A DNA stretch of 64,000 bases from positions 81,072 to 145,071 of the forward strand of contig JANQLS010000007.1 in NCBI GenBank assembly GCA_028280485.1, given 5' to 3'. A model generated the notes under the pieces. That model saw only the letters and a list, made by a program, of their open reading frames with translations. It was not told the origin of the DNA and did not search any database. This stretch comes from Planctomycetota bacterium. GTDB lineage: Bacteria > Planctomycetota > UBA8108 > JACQVS01. Shown here piece after piece: positions 8,639-17,438 of this stretch; within the stretch, counting starts at the first letter, position 1, and each line of letters starts with the position of its first letter. Position numbers and translations under genes: made by a program.

Positions 8639-10495
8639 ATGAAGCTTCAAGCTCATGTCACACTTTGTCTTTGCCTTTTACTTTCAAGTTGGGCAAATGA
8701 AACCCACGCTCAAAATAGACGCAAACGAGTCCCTCAAGGATCGGGAACCTATGAACAGTATCCCGTTGCTCGTAAAGATGTCGTTGCTTTCGCACTTTAC
8801 ACCGTGTCAAACAAAACATTGAAGATCACCGCTCAACTCTACCCTCTCAAAAAAGAGGAAGATCGAACGGTTCGTTTAGAACTTCTCGATGGAAACAATT
8901 GGAAAAAAATCGCTGAAACTCAAGTCATCGAATACGGCTGGACAGCTCCCTTTAAAGTTCCCAATTGGGACGATTCCAAGAGCTGGAAGTACCGAGTTGC
9001 TCACGGAAAAGAAGCCACCTTCGAAGGAGTGATTCGTAAGAATCCCGTCGATAAGGAAGAAGTCGTTATCGCCGGATTCACAGGAAACTCGGTCAATCCC
9101 CGCCACGGTGGAGATATTTCAAGAGACGATTTAATCGCCAACATCAAGAAACTCGATGTCGACGTTCTCTTTTTCAGTGGCGACCAAGTTTACGATCATT
9201 TTCAGCATTACAAAATGTGGCTTAAATTCGGTAATGATTTCAAAGAAATCATTCGCAACCGCCCCACGATCACGATTCCCGATGATCACGATGTAGGTCA
9301 GCCGAATATTTGGGGGGCGAGTGGAAAAAAATCGACTTTAGGCGGTGCTGCGGATGGCGGTTACGCCCGTCCCGTCGATTACGTTAAATCCGTGGAACGC
9401 GCGCAGACCAGTCACCTCCCCGACCCCGTTGATCCTAAACCCATCCAGCGCGGTATCGGTGTTTACTTCACTGAAATGAATTGGGGACGTATCAGTTTCG
9501 CCATCTTAGAAGATCGTAAATTCAAAACGGGCCCGCACGGGATCATTCCCAAGCAAGGACCTCGACCCGATCACATCCGAAATCCAAACTACGATCCTAA
9601 AAGTGTGGATGTTCCCGAAGCGATCCTCCTGGGAAAACGCCAATTGAAGTTCTTAGATAGCTGGGGACAAAATTGGAAAAATGCCGATATGAAGATCGCC
9701 CTATCCCAAACGATCTTTGCCGGAGGGGCGCATATTCATGGGAAAGTGGGAGGGCGCCTTCACGCCGACTTAGATTCAAACGGCTGGCCCCAAACCGGAA
9801 GAAATAAAGCGATCGCTGCCTTCAGGAAATGTTTTGCGCTTCACTTCGCCGGTGATCAACACCTGGCCACTATTTTTCACCACGGAATCGATAAGTTCCG
9901 CGATGGAAACTTTTCTTTCTGTGTTCCTTCGATCGCGAACTTATATCTGCGTTGGTGGAAGCCCTTACAACCAGGAAAGAATCGAGAAAAAGGTGCCCCC
10001 GAGTATACAGGGGATCACCTCGACGGATTTCACAATAAGGTGACTTGCTACGCGGCTGCGAATCCCGATGAACGACCCGCTAAAGGCGACAAGCTCACCA
10101 CTCGAGCTGCGGGCTTTGGTATCGTAAGGATGAATAAAAAGACGCGAAAGATCACCATGGAGTGCTATCCCCGAAACGTCGACGTAGCCGACAAGAAAAC
10201 CAAACAACACTTAGGCTGGCCGAAGACCATCGATCAGACGGACAACTACGGACGAAAAGCCGTGGCCTACCTTCCCACGATTCAGGCATCCTCTTCTGAT
10301 CCGGTGATTAAAATTATCGAGGAGTCTACCGGAGACTGGGTCTACGCCCTGAGAATTAAAGGAAAAACGTTTAGACCTAAAGTCTTCGCAAAGGGCTCTT
10401 ACACGGTAGAGGTAGGCGAAGGAAAATCTAAGAAGGTCTACAAGGGAGTTCAAGCCTTAGGGAAGGATGTGAAAGCCATATTAGAAGTGAAGTAA
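8639..10495 (+). CDS. PhoD-like alkaline phosphatase/metallophosphoesterase
   Basis: 618-residue exported phosphoesterase. Signal peptide about 1-25 (LCLCLLLSSWANETHAQ). The catalytic region shows the PhoD-type metal ligands: FTGNSVNPRH (about 150), FFSGDQVYDH (about 180), DDHDVGQPN (about 215) and FAGDQHLA (about 404). Family members cleave phosphomonoesters or diesters outside the cytoplasm using Fe and Ca. The FTGNS stretch stands where other PhoD proteins have an early Asp/Ser-containing motif, so the first ligand may differ. The start at 8639 is fixed by GGAGG four bases upstream; the frame stays open to 8567 without a comparable site. Divergent from the sulfatase, so the two may share control signals. 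Confidence 0.87.
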   Translation: MKLQAHVTLCLCLLLSSWANETHAQNRRKRVPQGSGTYEQYPVARKDVVAFALYTVSNKTLKITAQLYPLKKEEDRTVRLELLDGNNWKKIAETQVIEYGWTAPFKVPNWDDSKSWKYRVAHGKEATFEGVIRKNPVDKEEVVIAGFTGNSVNPRHGGDISRDDLIANIKKLDVDVLFFSGDQVYDHFQHYKMWLKFGNDFKEIIRNRPTITIPDDHDVGQPNIWGASGKKSTLGGAADGGYARPVDYVKSVERAQTSHLPDPVDPKPIQRGIGVYFTEMNWGRISFAILEDRKFKTGPHGIIPKQGPRPDHIRNPNYDPKSVDVPEAILLGKRQLKFLDSWGQNWKNADMKIALSQTIFAGGAHIHGKVGGRLHADLDSNGWPQTGRNKAIAAFRKCFALHFAGDQHLATIFHHGIDKFRDGNFSFCVPSIANLYLRWWKPLQPGKNREKGAPEYTGDHLDGFHNKVTCYAAANPDERPAKGDKLTTRAAGFGIVRMNKKTRKITMECYPRNVDVADKKTKQHLGWPKTIDQTDNYGRKAVAYLPTIQASSSDPVIKIIEESTGDWVYALRIKGKTFRPKVFAKGSYTVEVGEGKSKKVYKGVQALGKDVKAILEVK

Positions 10496-10501
10496 ATAAA
10501 C

Positions 10502-12886
10502 TCACTCACTTCGCGAAGGAGTGCCGATCTCTTCACTTAGATTTTCGATGAGTTCAGGCTGGGGATAGAGCCCACTCTGAAGTAATTGTGAAATGACGAT
10601 GGATGTTCGTTTGGGAAACCACTCGGTGAGCATCCATCGTTTTTTTTCTGCCCATTCTTTTTCAACCGTGTAGGGCTGTGATCTTCGGACATCACCCCAG
10701 CGAGCTGATTCTAGTTGGAGCGCACTCTCAACAGCATTGAGTAAGCTCAAATACCGCGAATGAGTCTCACGAGCGCTCAAAAGTCCCCCGTCTCCCAACC
10801 ATAATTGGGCTCGTTTCTTAAAAATCGATTTAAATGAATCCAGTTCACAGAGGCGCTCAAAGAGGCGACCCGGGGATCCGTAGGAACGATCTTCATTGGG
10901 AAAAAGTGTAAACTCAACGGAATCATTATCCCAACCAGAAGCAAAGGTCGAGTCAGCATCCCAGGTTAAAAACTTTAAAGGCCCTACCGGATTGTTCTGA
11001 CGGTAAACTCGCAGATTGTTTCCATTCGTCAACGCCCAGTCTTCAGCTCCGTTGTAAATATGAAGCAGACAATAATCGGAAAAATCTTGAAAGTCGATCA
11101 ATGCTTGCAATCGCTCTTGAGTCTCGACATCACTCAAGTCATCTTCGATGAGTTCATGAATTTCAATCCAAAGTTTTTCAACCTCATCAGTCCCTTCGAT
11201 CTCTCGTCCCCGGGACCGGAAAGTGAGATAATCTTCTTTGGATCCACCGAGCTGATTGGCGAAAAAGTTTTCATCGGGCCGCTCAACGAGATTGTAAACC
11301 CCCCAGTAAAGTCCGTTCAAATAGACATGAACGAACCTTCCCCTTGAAGCCAATCGCCCCATCAAATATTCGGTTTCGCGCGACCATTGATCACGAACAA
11401 ACTGAGCACTTTCCCTTACGGGCTCTTCATGATAGACCCATGAATCATCTGAGCTACGAAGAACGAGGGAATCAAATTTTTGTTTTCCCTTTTGAGGGAA
11501 AAGGGGGTAATCGAGCTTCCCCTTCCCGTAGACCTTTCGAAAATTGACTCGAAGCGAATGCTTTTTTACTGCGGGATTTCGACTTTCATTCCCAAGAATC
11601 CTAAATCCCCCCTCGATTTGAAAACCGGGTTCGTCTTCAAATGCAAGGAACTCCAGCGATCCGAACCGTTCCCACTCCCAGCCCCGTTCTTCAGGATGGC
11701 TGTAAATCCCTTTTCGGCCAAAGAGCTCTTCCTGGGGAATCACCACTGAAACGGAGGGAAGAGAAAATAAGCCTTTCAAGAGTTCATCTTTATTTTTTCG
11801 AACGATCCTCGAATCCATTTTGTAATCGGCTCGAGACTTAGACCAGCGGCGAGGAAAGCCCTTCGGATTTTTCTTTTGTGAAAGCACGCTGTCAGTGTGA
11901 AGGTAACTTTTCGTTTCGATAGAACTCGACTGATGGCCTTTAAGATAAGCAAAAGCCCGAATAACCGTCGAGCGATCAATTTTTAAAGGGTGCGAATATT
12001 TCTTACCGTGAGTTTCGGTGGGAAGAGAACCATCTAAAGTGTAACGGATAGTGGCACCATCCGATTTCGTCGTCAGCTTCAATTTGAATGAACCACTGAA
12101 GAGAGTAGAAGGCTCTGAAAACTTAACTTTTTTAACGAAACCTTGAAGTAACTCCGAGTTCGCTCGACCAGGAGAGGATTGCTTCAAAAAACCTTCTCCA
12201 TTTGTCGCCAATCCGTAGCTGACCCCTTCCTTTTGTTTGGGGTAAGGATTTCCGAATTGATGGGCGATCGTGACTCCATCCGATTTCGTGAGGGCTAAAT
12301 ATTCACCCTTCTTAGAGAGTTTGAAATTGGTATGAAACTCTTCGATTGATCTACGATCCTTTCCTGAAGCAAAGACGACCAATCGTTGATCGGGCTCCAG
12401 CTCATATTCGGGAAAAGACCACAAGGTGAGCTGACTGGGATCATCGCTCAGTGACCAATCTTTAAGGTTGACGGAGTATTCTCCTGAGTTCCAAATCTCT
12501 ATCCAATCCGAATCGTCACCATCTTGATCTCGGAAGTCACCTGAACTCGAGGCCTGAATTTCACTGATGATGATGAGATCTTGCTCCCCCACCTGAGCCT
12601 GAGAAATAGCGTAGACAAAAGGACCTGATTGAGTTTTCTGCCCGAACCAAGAGGAATTGGGAGAAGATCCTGGGACTTGAGATGGCCAGCGATCCCCCGG
12701 ATTCGGAACTCTTTGAACGAGCCCCATCTCTTTGAGGAGATCTCCTCTCAGACCATTATCTAAAAGTGCAGTAGGAACGGTCGAAGTCTGTAGAGCAGCT
12801 CGCGCAGCTTGTTGAGAACGAAGGTTCTCTAAGACAAACCCTAGGGATAGAAACAAAATGGCGAGAATTAGAAGCTTCCAAGACAT
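10502..12886 (-). CDS. CotH-type kinase protein with lamin-tail domain
   Basis: 794 residues. One N-terminal membrane segment (LLILAILFLSLGFVL) anchors or exports it. Residues about 100-210 resemble a lamin-tail domain (DLIIISEIQASS...DWIEIWN). Residues about 270-320 resemble the beta-hexosaminidase C-terminal module (TIRYTLDGSLPTE). Residues about 370-700 are the CotH domain: YWGVYNLVERPDENF, then LRVYRQNN and FLTWDADSTF with the candidate metal-binding Asp. CotH of Bacillus spores is an atypical protein kinase; function here is inferred. It is last in an apparent operon with DUF4956, VTC and cytochrome genes (25 bp gap upstream). AAGGACGG precedes the ATG. Confidence 0.87.
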   Translation of the reverse strand: MSWKLLILAILFLSLGFVLENLRSQQAARAALQTSTVPTALLDNGLRGDLLKEMGLVQRVPNPGDRWPSQVPGSSPNSSWFGQKTQSGPFVYAISQAQVGEQDLIIISEIQASSSGDFRDQDGDDSDWIEIWNSGEYSVNLKDWSLSDDPSQLTLWSFPEYELEPDQRLVVFASGKDRRSIEEFHTNFKLSKKGEYLALTKSDGVTIAHQFGNPYPKQKEGVSYGLATNGEGFLKQSSPGRANSELLQGFVKKVKFSEPSTLFSGSFKLKLTTKSDGATIRYTLDGSLPTETHGKKYSHPLKIDRSTVIRAFAYLKGHQSSSIETKSYLHTDSVLSQKKNPKGFPRRWSKSRADYKMDSRIVRKNKDELLKGLFSLPSVSVVIPQEELFGRKGIYSHPEERGWEWERFGSLEFLAFEDEPGFQIEGGFRILGNESRNPAVKKHSLRVNFRKVYGKGKLDYPLFPQKGKQKFDSLVLRSSDDSWVYHEEPVRESAQFVRDQWSRETEYLMGRLASRGRFVHVYLNGLYWGVYNLVERPDENFFANQLGGSKEDYLTFRSRGREIEGTDEVEKLWIEIHELIEDDLSDVETQERLQALIDFQDFSDYCLLHIYNGAEDWALTNGNNLRVYRQNNPVGPLKFLTWDADSTFASGWDNDSVEFTLFPNEDRSYGSPGRLFERLCELDSFKSIFKKRAQLWLGDGGLLSARETHSRYLSLLNAVESALQLESARWGDVRRSQPYTVEKEWAEKKRWMLTEWFPKRTSIVISQLLQSGLYPQPELIENLSEEIGTPSRSE

Positions 12887-12911
12887 GGACCGTCCTTTTT
12901 ATCCAATGCGA

Positions 12912-13628
12912 TCAAAGGGCTCCTGCATGATGGAGAAATAAACTCGACCTCGAAGAGTGAGCGATATGGCGAGCTTGGCTCTGTACCTTAAAAAAGACTT
13001 CCGAATGCTCGGGAGGAAACTTGTAGGAAATCGTGGCTAAGGCATCGCCTTCTTGAACTCCTTCGAGTTCTCCCTGAGGAAGAGTCTCTTGCAACATCTC
13101 CATCAAGACTCGACCCGTCTCTTGGTATTCCTCAAGAGCTAAAGTGATCGTTAGAAGCCCGCCTTCCACTTTGTTGGTGCTACGACCTCGAATCCATTCC
13201 GAAAGGCCTAATCCGATGACAGCAACCGTTAAAATCACACCTAAAAACACTAGATTGAAGGTCGCGCAACAAAGTGAAGAAGCGATGACCAACATGATGA
13301 AGCCGATCTCTTCAGGCTCTTTGATAGGTGTCCTAAATCTCACGATGGATAAAGCCCCCAACAATCCCAGGGACAGGGGGAGTGAGAATTGAATGCAAAT
13401 GAAGATGGCGGTGACCGAAACTCCCAATAAGGGAAAAGCTCGATGGGCTTGACTGCCCGTCGAACGGTTTCGATAAAATTTTTGGTACAAATAAGAAATA
13501 AACAGAGCACACAACAACGAGACCCCAAGAACGGTAAAGAAACCAGCAATCCCGACATCTTCAACTTTAATCGGCGCCAGCTTTCCTAAAGCTTCTCCCC
13601 AACTAGCGTTCACTTCTTCTGAAGGCAT
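12912..13628 (-). CDS. DUF4956 membrane protein
   Basis: 239-residue integral membrane protein. At least four hydrophobic segments are visible: VGIAGFFTVLGVSLLCALFIS, an FPLLGVSVTAIFICI stretch, FIMLVIASSLCCA and VFLGVILTVAVIG. The conserved DUF4956 core LGALSIVRFRTPIKEPEE lies between the second and third segments. The C-terminal 80 residues are soluble. Function is unknown; family members often neighbour VTC and CotH genes, as here. The frame opens at a TTG (13640), but ATG 13628 is chosen because GGAG lies seven bases upstream. Confidence 0.87.
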   Translation of the reverse strand: MPSEEVNASWGEALGKLAPIKVEDVGIAGFFTVLGVSLLCALFISYLYQKFYRNRSTGSQAHRAFPLLGVSVTAIFICIQFSLPLSLGLLGALSIVRFRTPIKEPEEIGFIMLVIASSLCCATFNLVFLGVILTVAVIGLGLSEWIRGRSTNKVEGGLLTITLALEEYQETGRVLMEMLQETLPQGELEGVQEGDALATISYKFPPEHSEVFFKVQSQARHIAHSSRSSLFLHHAGAL

Positions 13629-13669
13629 TCTGTACTCCAACGAGCTTATTTCAATAATCTGAGAGTTTC

Positions 13670-14428
13670 TTACGGATCAAACTGTAAAAGAATCTTCGAA
13701 CATTCGAAGTACTTTGAAAACGAGGTCTTCCTCAACCCATGACGAACGATGTGAGAGAGGTGATCGGGAAGCGATCCTTCTCGGCCTTTGATCTCTAAGA
13801 TCGAACAAGGCAGTTCCCGATCAAATCCGAGCTGCCCCCGAGAAGAATGAATCAAGGGGGCATGAATTTTACTATCGAGGCTGACCCGCATCTTAGAAAA
13901 GGGATCGATAAACCGATGGCGGTGATAACGCACCTCAAAGGCGGGAACTAAATTCCCCGGTAAAACGATCCCAAAACAGGGTAAAAGCTCTTGCACCTTA
14001 CGGGTAAGCTCTAAATCCATCCCTCGACTTGCAAGTTCTTCACCCGTCCAAGGGAAAAGAAGCCTTCTCTTTTCTCTTTGAGACCCCACCCGAGACTTCA
14101 CTTCTAAGAAAACCGCAGAGTCTTGTGCGCTCGATTCAACATCTTGATACCAGCGCAGTCGAACTTTGGTCTTCAGATAGTCACTCCCGATTTTTTCCCG
14201 TAAAAAAGCCCAGTCGGGAGTATCGAAGTAAAAGCTTCGAATGATGGCTTCAGGGAAATCAGGGTCTCTTTGACACTTTGAAGAAAGCTCGTATAGGAGC
14301 CCCCGAGAATTGAGAGTACTTAAGGAGTACTTCGTTTCGTACTCGTACTTCCCAACCCCCCGAACCTCTGGCAGATCAACCGCTATCTGCGATTCTTCAT
14401 AATTTGTTTTTTCGCAGATGTGTTGCAT
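13670..14428 (-). CDS. VTC-domain protein (polyphosphate polymerase fold)
   Basis: 252 residues, essentially one VTC domain, the tunnel fold that makes polyphosphate in yeast Vtc4. Visible features are YEYETKYSL at the start, IRSFYFDTPDW, the basic run KTKVRLRWYQD, VFLEVKSRVG with EKRRL, FEVRYHRHRF, and the final SILEIKGREG plus KTSFSKYFECSKIL. These acidic and basic clusters are those that bind phosphate and metal in the family. Whether this bacterial protein makes polyphosphate is not shown by sequence. The start overlaps the cytochrome gene by 46 bp; no later ATG exists before the domain, so the overlap is probably real and suggests coupling. Confidence 0.87.
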   Translation of the reverse strand: MQHICEKTNYEESQIAVDLPEVRGVGKYEYETKYSLSTLNSRGLLYELSSKCQRDPDFPEAIIRSFYFDTPDWAFLREKIGSDYLKTKVRLRWYQDVESSAQDSAVFLEVKSRVGSQREKRRLLFPWTGEELASRGMDLELTRKVQELLPCFGIVLPGNLVPAFEVRYHRHRFIDPFSKMRVSLDSKIHAPLIHSSRGQLGFDRELPCSILEIKGREGSLPDHLSHIVRHGLRKTSFSKYFECSKILLQFDP

Positions 14429-16161
14429 AGCTTTTTAATCAACTCGGTAACCTGCACTTTTCGGTGCTCGGGGGTTTGAAGCAAGTCATACTCGTCGCGG
14501 GTAAGTTTTCTGCCGAGAACTTTTTCTACCGAAACCAATCCGAACAAACGGTTAACGGCATAATCGCTTAAAAGCTCTTTCAGCATCTCTTGAAGGGGAA
14601 GGTTTTCAATCTCAGAAACACTGTAAGAGTGGTTGGCTATCAATCGGATGACCGGATCTTCACTTCTTAACCAAGCTAATCCAACGGGTCGCTTCAGACT
14701 TCCCGCATAATTCTTAATCCAAGAAAGATCGGTTTCGATCTCTGTTCCCCAGCCTTTGTTAAGTTCCTCCACAGTCCAACGCACAGGTTTATCCAAATGA
14801 CAAAGATTACAAGCATTGGGATGACCCGCCTCTAACATGGAGAGGTCGCTGGGAGAAGAAATCGTGTGACTGCGAACAATCGTCTCGAGACCCTGCACGT
14901 ACTTCGGCATATGACAATCTAGACAATTGACCTTGTCTGAGTGACGACTGTGGTTACTAGCAAAAGTACTGTCCTCGAATTTGGGATGACAACTGATACA
15001 GGCCTTAACGTGATGCTCACGGTCGGGCTCTCCCCTTCCCAGTTGATTGGACTTATGGGGATTGTGACAACTCGTACACATGACCTGAGATGTGCAAGCA
15101 CCAGCATCTTGGTCTAAGGCCTCAGCAGAATTCCAACGAGCGGCACCATTGGCGTACCTTCCGACCTCTGCACTGTGACATTGCCTACAAATACTGTTGA
15201 CCACGTAAGGATTCTTCGGATCTGAAGCAACGGGTTGACTCGATCCTTCATGCCGAATTTTCAGTGAAGGATGAGTAGGAACAAAACTCATCTTCTTCTC
15301 GTTATAGGAATGCTCCCGTCCCCCAAAGTGGCAACTTTCACAGCTGATACCAAATTGAATGAGATCATGCTCATTAATTTGCAAATCTTCTTGCCGCCAA
15401 GATAAAACCTCAAAAGTACCATCGATCAGATTGAGACCGATATCTTCTTCGGGAAATCCCTTCTTCCAGCCCCCCCCTTTAAATCGTAAGCCGTAAGGAA
15501 AGGTATTGTGACAACTCACACAACTTTCGTTCCAAGCGAATTCCGGTGGATCATCAAAGATGTACTCACCGAAGGAACGCCCATCATCGTAGTCGTGTTC
15601 AGCCGGCGGATAAGAATCGAAGTAGAGTTCAGGGAGCCAGCGTTGACGAAGATAGGAATAACCGAAGGGCAGCTTTGAGGGGACGGTGAACGCCGGGTGA
15701 TCGGTATCTTCAGGGCCCTCGACTTGGAGCCCAATGTAGAACTGATAAAACCGAGAACCGACGACCAAAGTAACTTTTAACTTACGTACCAATTCTTCCT
15801 GGATGAAGAAGGACATATAGTAGTTCCCCTCTTCAGTATGAAAAAGAATCTCACCTGGCCCGTATTTCTCTCTAACACCCGAAAAATCGCCTTTGACCGA
15901 CTGGGCGCTCGCCTTTCGGTTCATTTGGCTGTGAGCATGATTACCCCAAGAGTCATACTTACTATCATGGCAGTTCATACAGACCTTAGCACCCACATAA
16001 TCTTTAGGCAGAATATTACTGTAGTGAGGGTCTAAGGTCGGTTCTGCGTATTGCTTTGCTTTCTCTTGAAGATTTTCTAATTCATCTCCACTAAAGACTT
16101 CGGCCCCCAAAACGAAGCTCAACAAGAAAACGACTGCTGTGATTTTTTCTCTTCTATCCAT
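14383..16161 (-). CDS. Octaheme c-type cytochrome
   Basis: Exported multiheme electron-transfer protein. A signal peptide (ITAVVFLLSFVLGAEVFSG) is followed by eight CxxCH heme sites: CMNCH, CVSCH, CESCH, CRQCH, CTSCH, CISCH, CLDCH and CNLCH. They are spread over the first 450 residues; the last 120 residues have no heme site and look helical. The organisation resembles cytochrome c554/octaheme families, but no specific reaction such as hydroxylamine or tetrathionate chemistry can be assigned. It is first in the CotH/DUF4956/VTC cluster. The longest frame begins at TTG 16179; ATG 16161 is chosen because it directly precedes the basic n-region of the signal peptide. Confidence 0.87.
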   Translation of the reverse strand: MDRREKITAVVFLLSFVLGAEVFSGDELENLQEKAKQYAEPTLDPHYSNILPKDYVGAKVCMNCHDSKYDSWGNHAHSQMNRKASAQSVKGDFSGVREKYGPGEILFHTEEGNYYMSFFIQEELVRKLKVTLVVGSRFYQFYIGLQVEGPEDTDHPAFTVPSKLPFGYSYLRQRWLPELYFDSYPPAEHDYDDGRSFGEYIFDDPPEFAWNESCVSCHNTFPYGLRFKGGGWKKGFPEEDIGLNLIDGTFEVLSWRQEDLQINEHDLIQFGISCESCHFGGREHSYNEKKMSFVPTHPSLKIRHEGSSQPVASDPKNPYVVNSICRQCHSAEVGRYANGAARWNSAEALDQDAGACTSQVMCTSCHNPHKSNQLGRGEPDREHHVKACISCHPKFEDSTFASNHSRHSDKVNCLDCHMPKYVQGLETIVRSHTISSPSDLSMLEAGHPNACNLCHLDKPVRWTVEELNKGWGTEIETDLSWIKNYAGSLKRPVGLAWLRSEDPVIRLIANHSYSVSEIENLPLQEMLKELLSDYAVNRLFGLVSVEKVLGRKLTRDEYDLLQTPEHRKVQVTELIKKLCNTSAKKQIMKNRR

Positions 16162-16636
16162 CTTATATAAGACCACCAAGCTAAATTGAGATGCTGTGGT
16201 TTAAAAGAATCTTAAAGACCATTCATCTATATATCGGAAACGATGGCTTCTTCCCCATAAAGAAGAGCTTCCATTAAAGTTAATATCACAGTTTTTATCA
16301 TTCGCCCATGTAGGGAACGTTACCTGAACCTCCATGCGACGAATTTACCGCTCTTGAAATATCAATCCCTTAACAGTTTTCTACCTTTGTCAAACTCGTT
16401 GACAAAATATGGAGTTCCGATTCTGTATCGATAAGGAGAAAGTCTTAATTTGGTATAGCTATCAACATTACTGGGCAGTTGCTGGCATTGGGGTATACTT
16501 CCTCGGCCTTACTCAGAAGTTCAAATAATCGTTGACTTCTATTTGGATGGGAACCAGAAGTTCATCGAAGAGGATTCGTCGTACAAACAATCCTCGTTCT
16601 GAGTAGGAATGGAATGCTATACCGTTGAGAGGGAAA
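16162..16636. promoter_or_regulatory. Divergent intergenic region with inverted repeat
   Basis: 475 bp between the cytochrome (minus) and pilin-like (plus) starts, with no gene. At 16386-16406 there is a perfect 8-bp inverted repeat, TTTGTCAA and TTGACAAA separated by 5 bp. This is the shape of a dimeric regulator site, and TTGACA could also serve as a -35 element. No convincing -10 was found 16-18 bp further on, so promoter assignment is weak. Confidence 0.35.
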
Positions 16637-17239
16637 ATGGGAAGCACACAATCACATTGCGTCAACGCAATCTCATTTAGAAAGAGTGAGCGAGATATCT
16701 CTAAGTCTTCACGTCTTCAGGGATTCTCTTTACTCGAATTGATGATCTATGTCGGACTTGTCGGAGTGCTAACAGCTCCGATTGTCGCCGTAACTCAACA
16801 AGTTGCTCGAGCGACTCATGAAGCCGACCTCGTAGCGAGAGTTGTCGAACGAAACAGCACGATCCTCGATCGTATGTCAGACGACTTCAGAAATGCCATC
16901 AATGGCTCTGCCGTTCTAGACAACGGTGGAAAAACCATCATCCTCGATCTCGCTGGAACCTTCGATGGTTCTACCTACACCCCAGGAAACACCATCCGTT
17001 ACCACATCGTCGGCAACAGTTCTCAAGCCGAAGATAGCTCCAACAACTTCATTCAAAGAGTCAATGACGACACCGGAGAAACTCTTTCCATCGGATCCTA
17101 TATCGATGTGAATTCGAGTCTCTTTGCCTTGAATGGAGATGGTATCGTCGCGACGATCACCAACTTTGGTACCTCGCACAAAACGGATATCAGTACGCGG
17201 ATGACTCAAACCATACTTATCTTTCCACTTAATAATTAG
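16637..17239 (+). CDS. Prepilin-type protein (GspJ/PulJ-like)
   Basis: 200-residue pseudopilin. After a basic leader, the class III signal G|FSLLELMIYVGLVGVL is complete: cleavage after Gly, N-methyl-Phe, and Glu at +5. The hydrophobic helix continues to about residue 50. A long amphipathic helix (VARVVERNSTILDRMSDDFRNAI) and a beta-rich globular part follow. The layout suits minor pseudopilins of type II secretion or type IV pili, closest to the J type. The frame opens at TTG 16625; ATG 16637 is preferred because GAGAGGG lies just upstream. It heads a group of three pilin-like genes. The TAG stop lies within the first hairpin of the structured repeat that follows. Confidence 0.82.
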   Translation: MGSTQSHCVNAISFRKSERDISKSSRLQGFSLLELMIYVGLVGVLTAPIVAVTQQVARATHEADLVARVVERNSTILDRMSDDFRNAINGSAVLDNGGKTIILDLAGTFDGSTYTPGNTIRYHIVGNSSQAEDSSNNFIQRVNDDTGETLSIGSYIDVNSSLFALNGDGIVATITNFGTSHKTDISTRMTQTILIFPLNN

Positions 17240-17387
17240 TTCCTGTTGAGTAACAGGGACTAATTATATTTGTGCGGGATCGCGCAAATCACAAACCTAG
17301 GCTAAAAGCCTAGGTTAAGTGGAACAACGCAGTTCGCAAAACTGCTTGGAGTACTTGAATTAAGGTCACAACGGCCTTTATTCAACA
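17232..17387 (+). repeat. Five-hairpin structured repeat, divergent copy
   Basis: Hairpin 1 is 17232-17247 with 17252-17267 (16 bp, one G-T). Hairpin 2 is 17269-17276 with 17281-17288, and keeps the GGAT loop of other copies although the stem differs (TTTGTGCG/CGCGCAAA). Hairpin 3 is 17294-17303 with 17307-17316 (AACCTAGGCT, perfect). Hairpin 4 is 17329-17334 with 17340-17345. Hairpin 5 is 17355-17365 with 17375-17385 (one mismatch). Order and spacing match the copies at 34388, 45159 and 63834. Hairpin 1 contains the stop codon of the preceding pilin-like gene. Confidence 0.8.
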
Positions 17388-17438
17388 GAAAATAATCAAA
17401 CTGAAATCAACACTTAGCTTAATCGGGTCAACCAAGCT

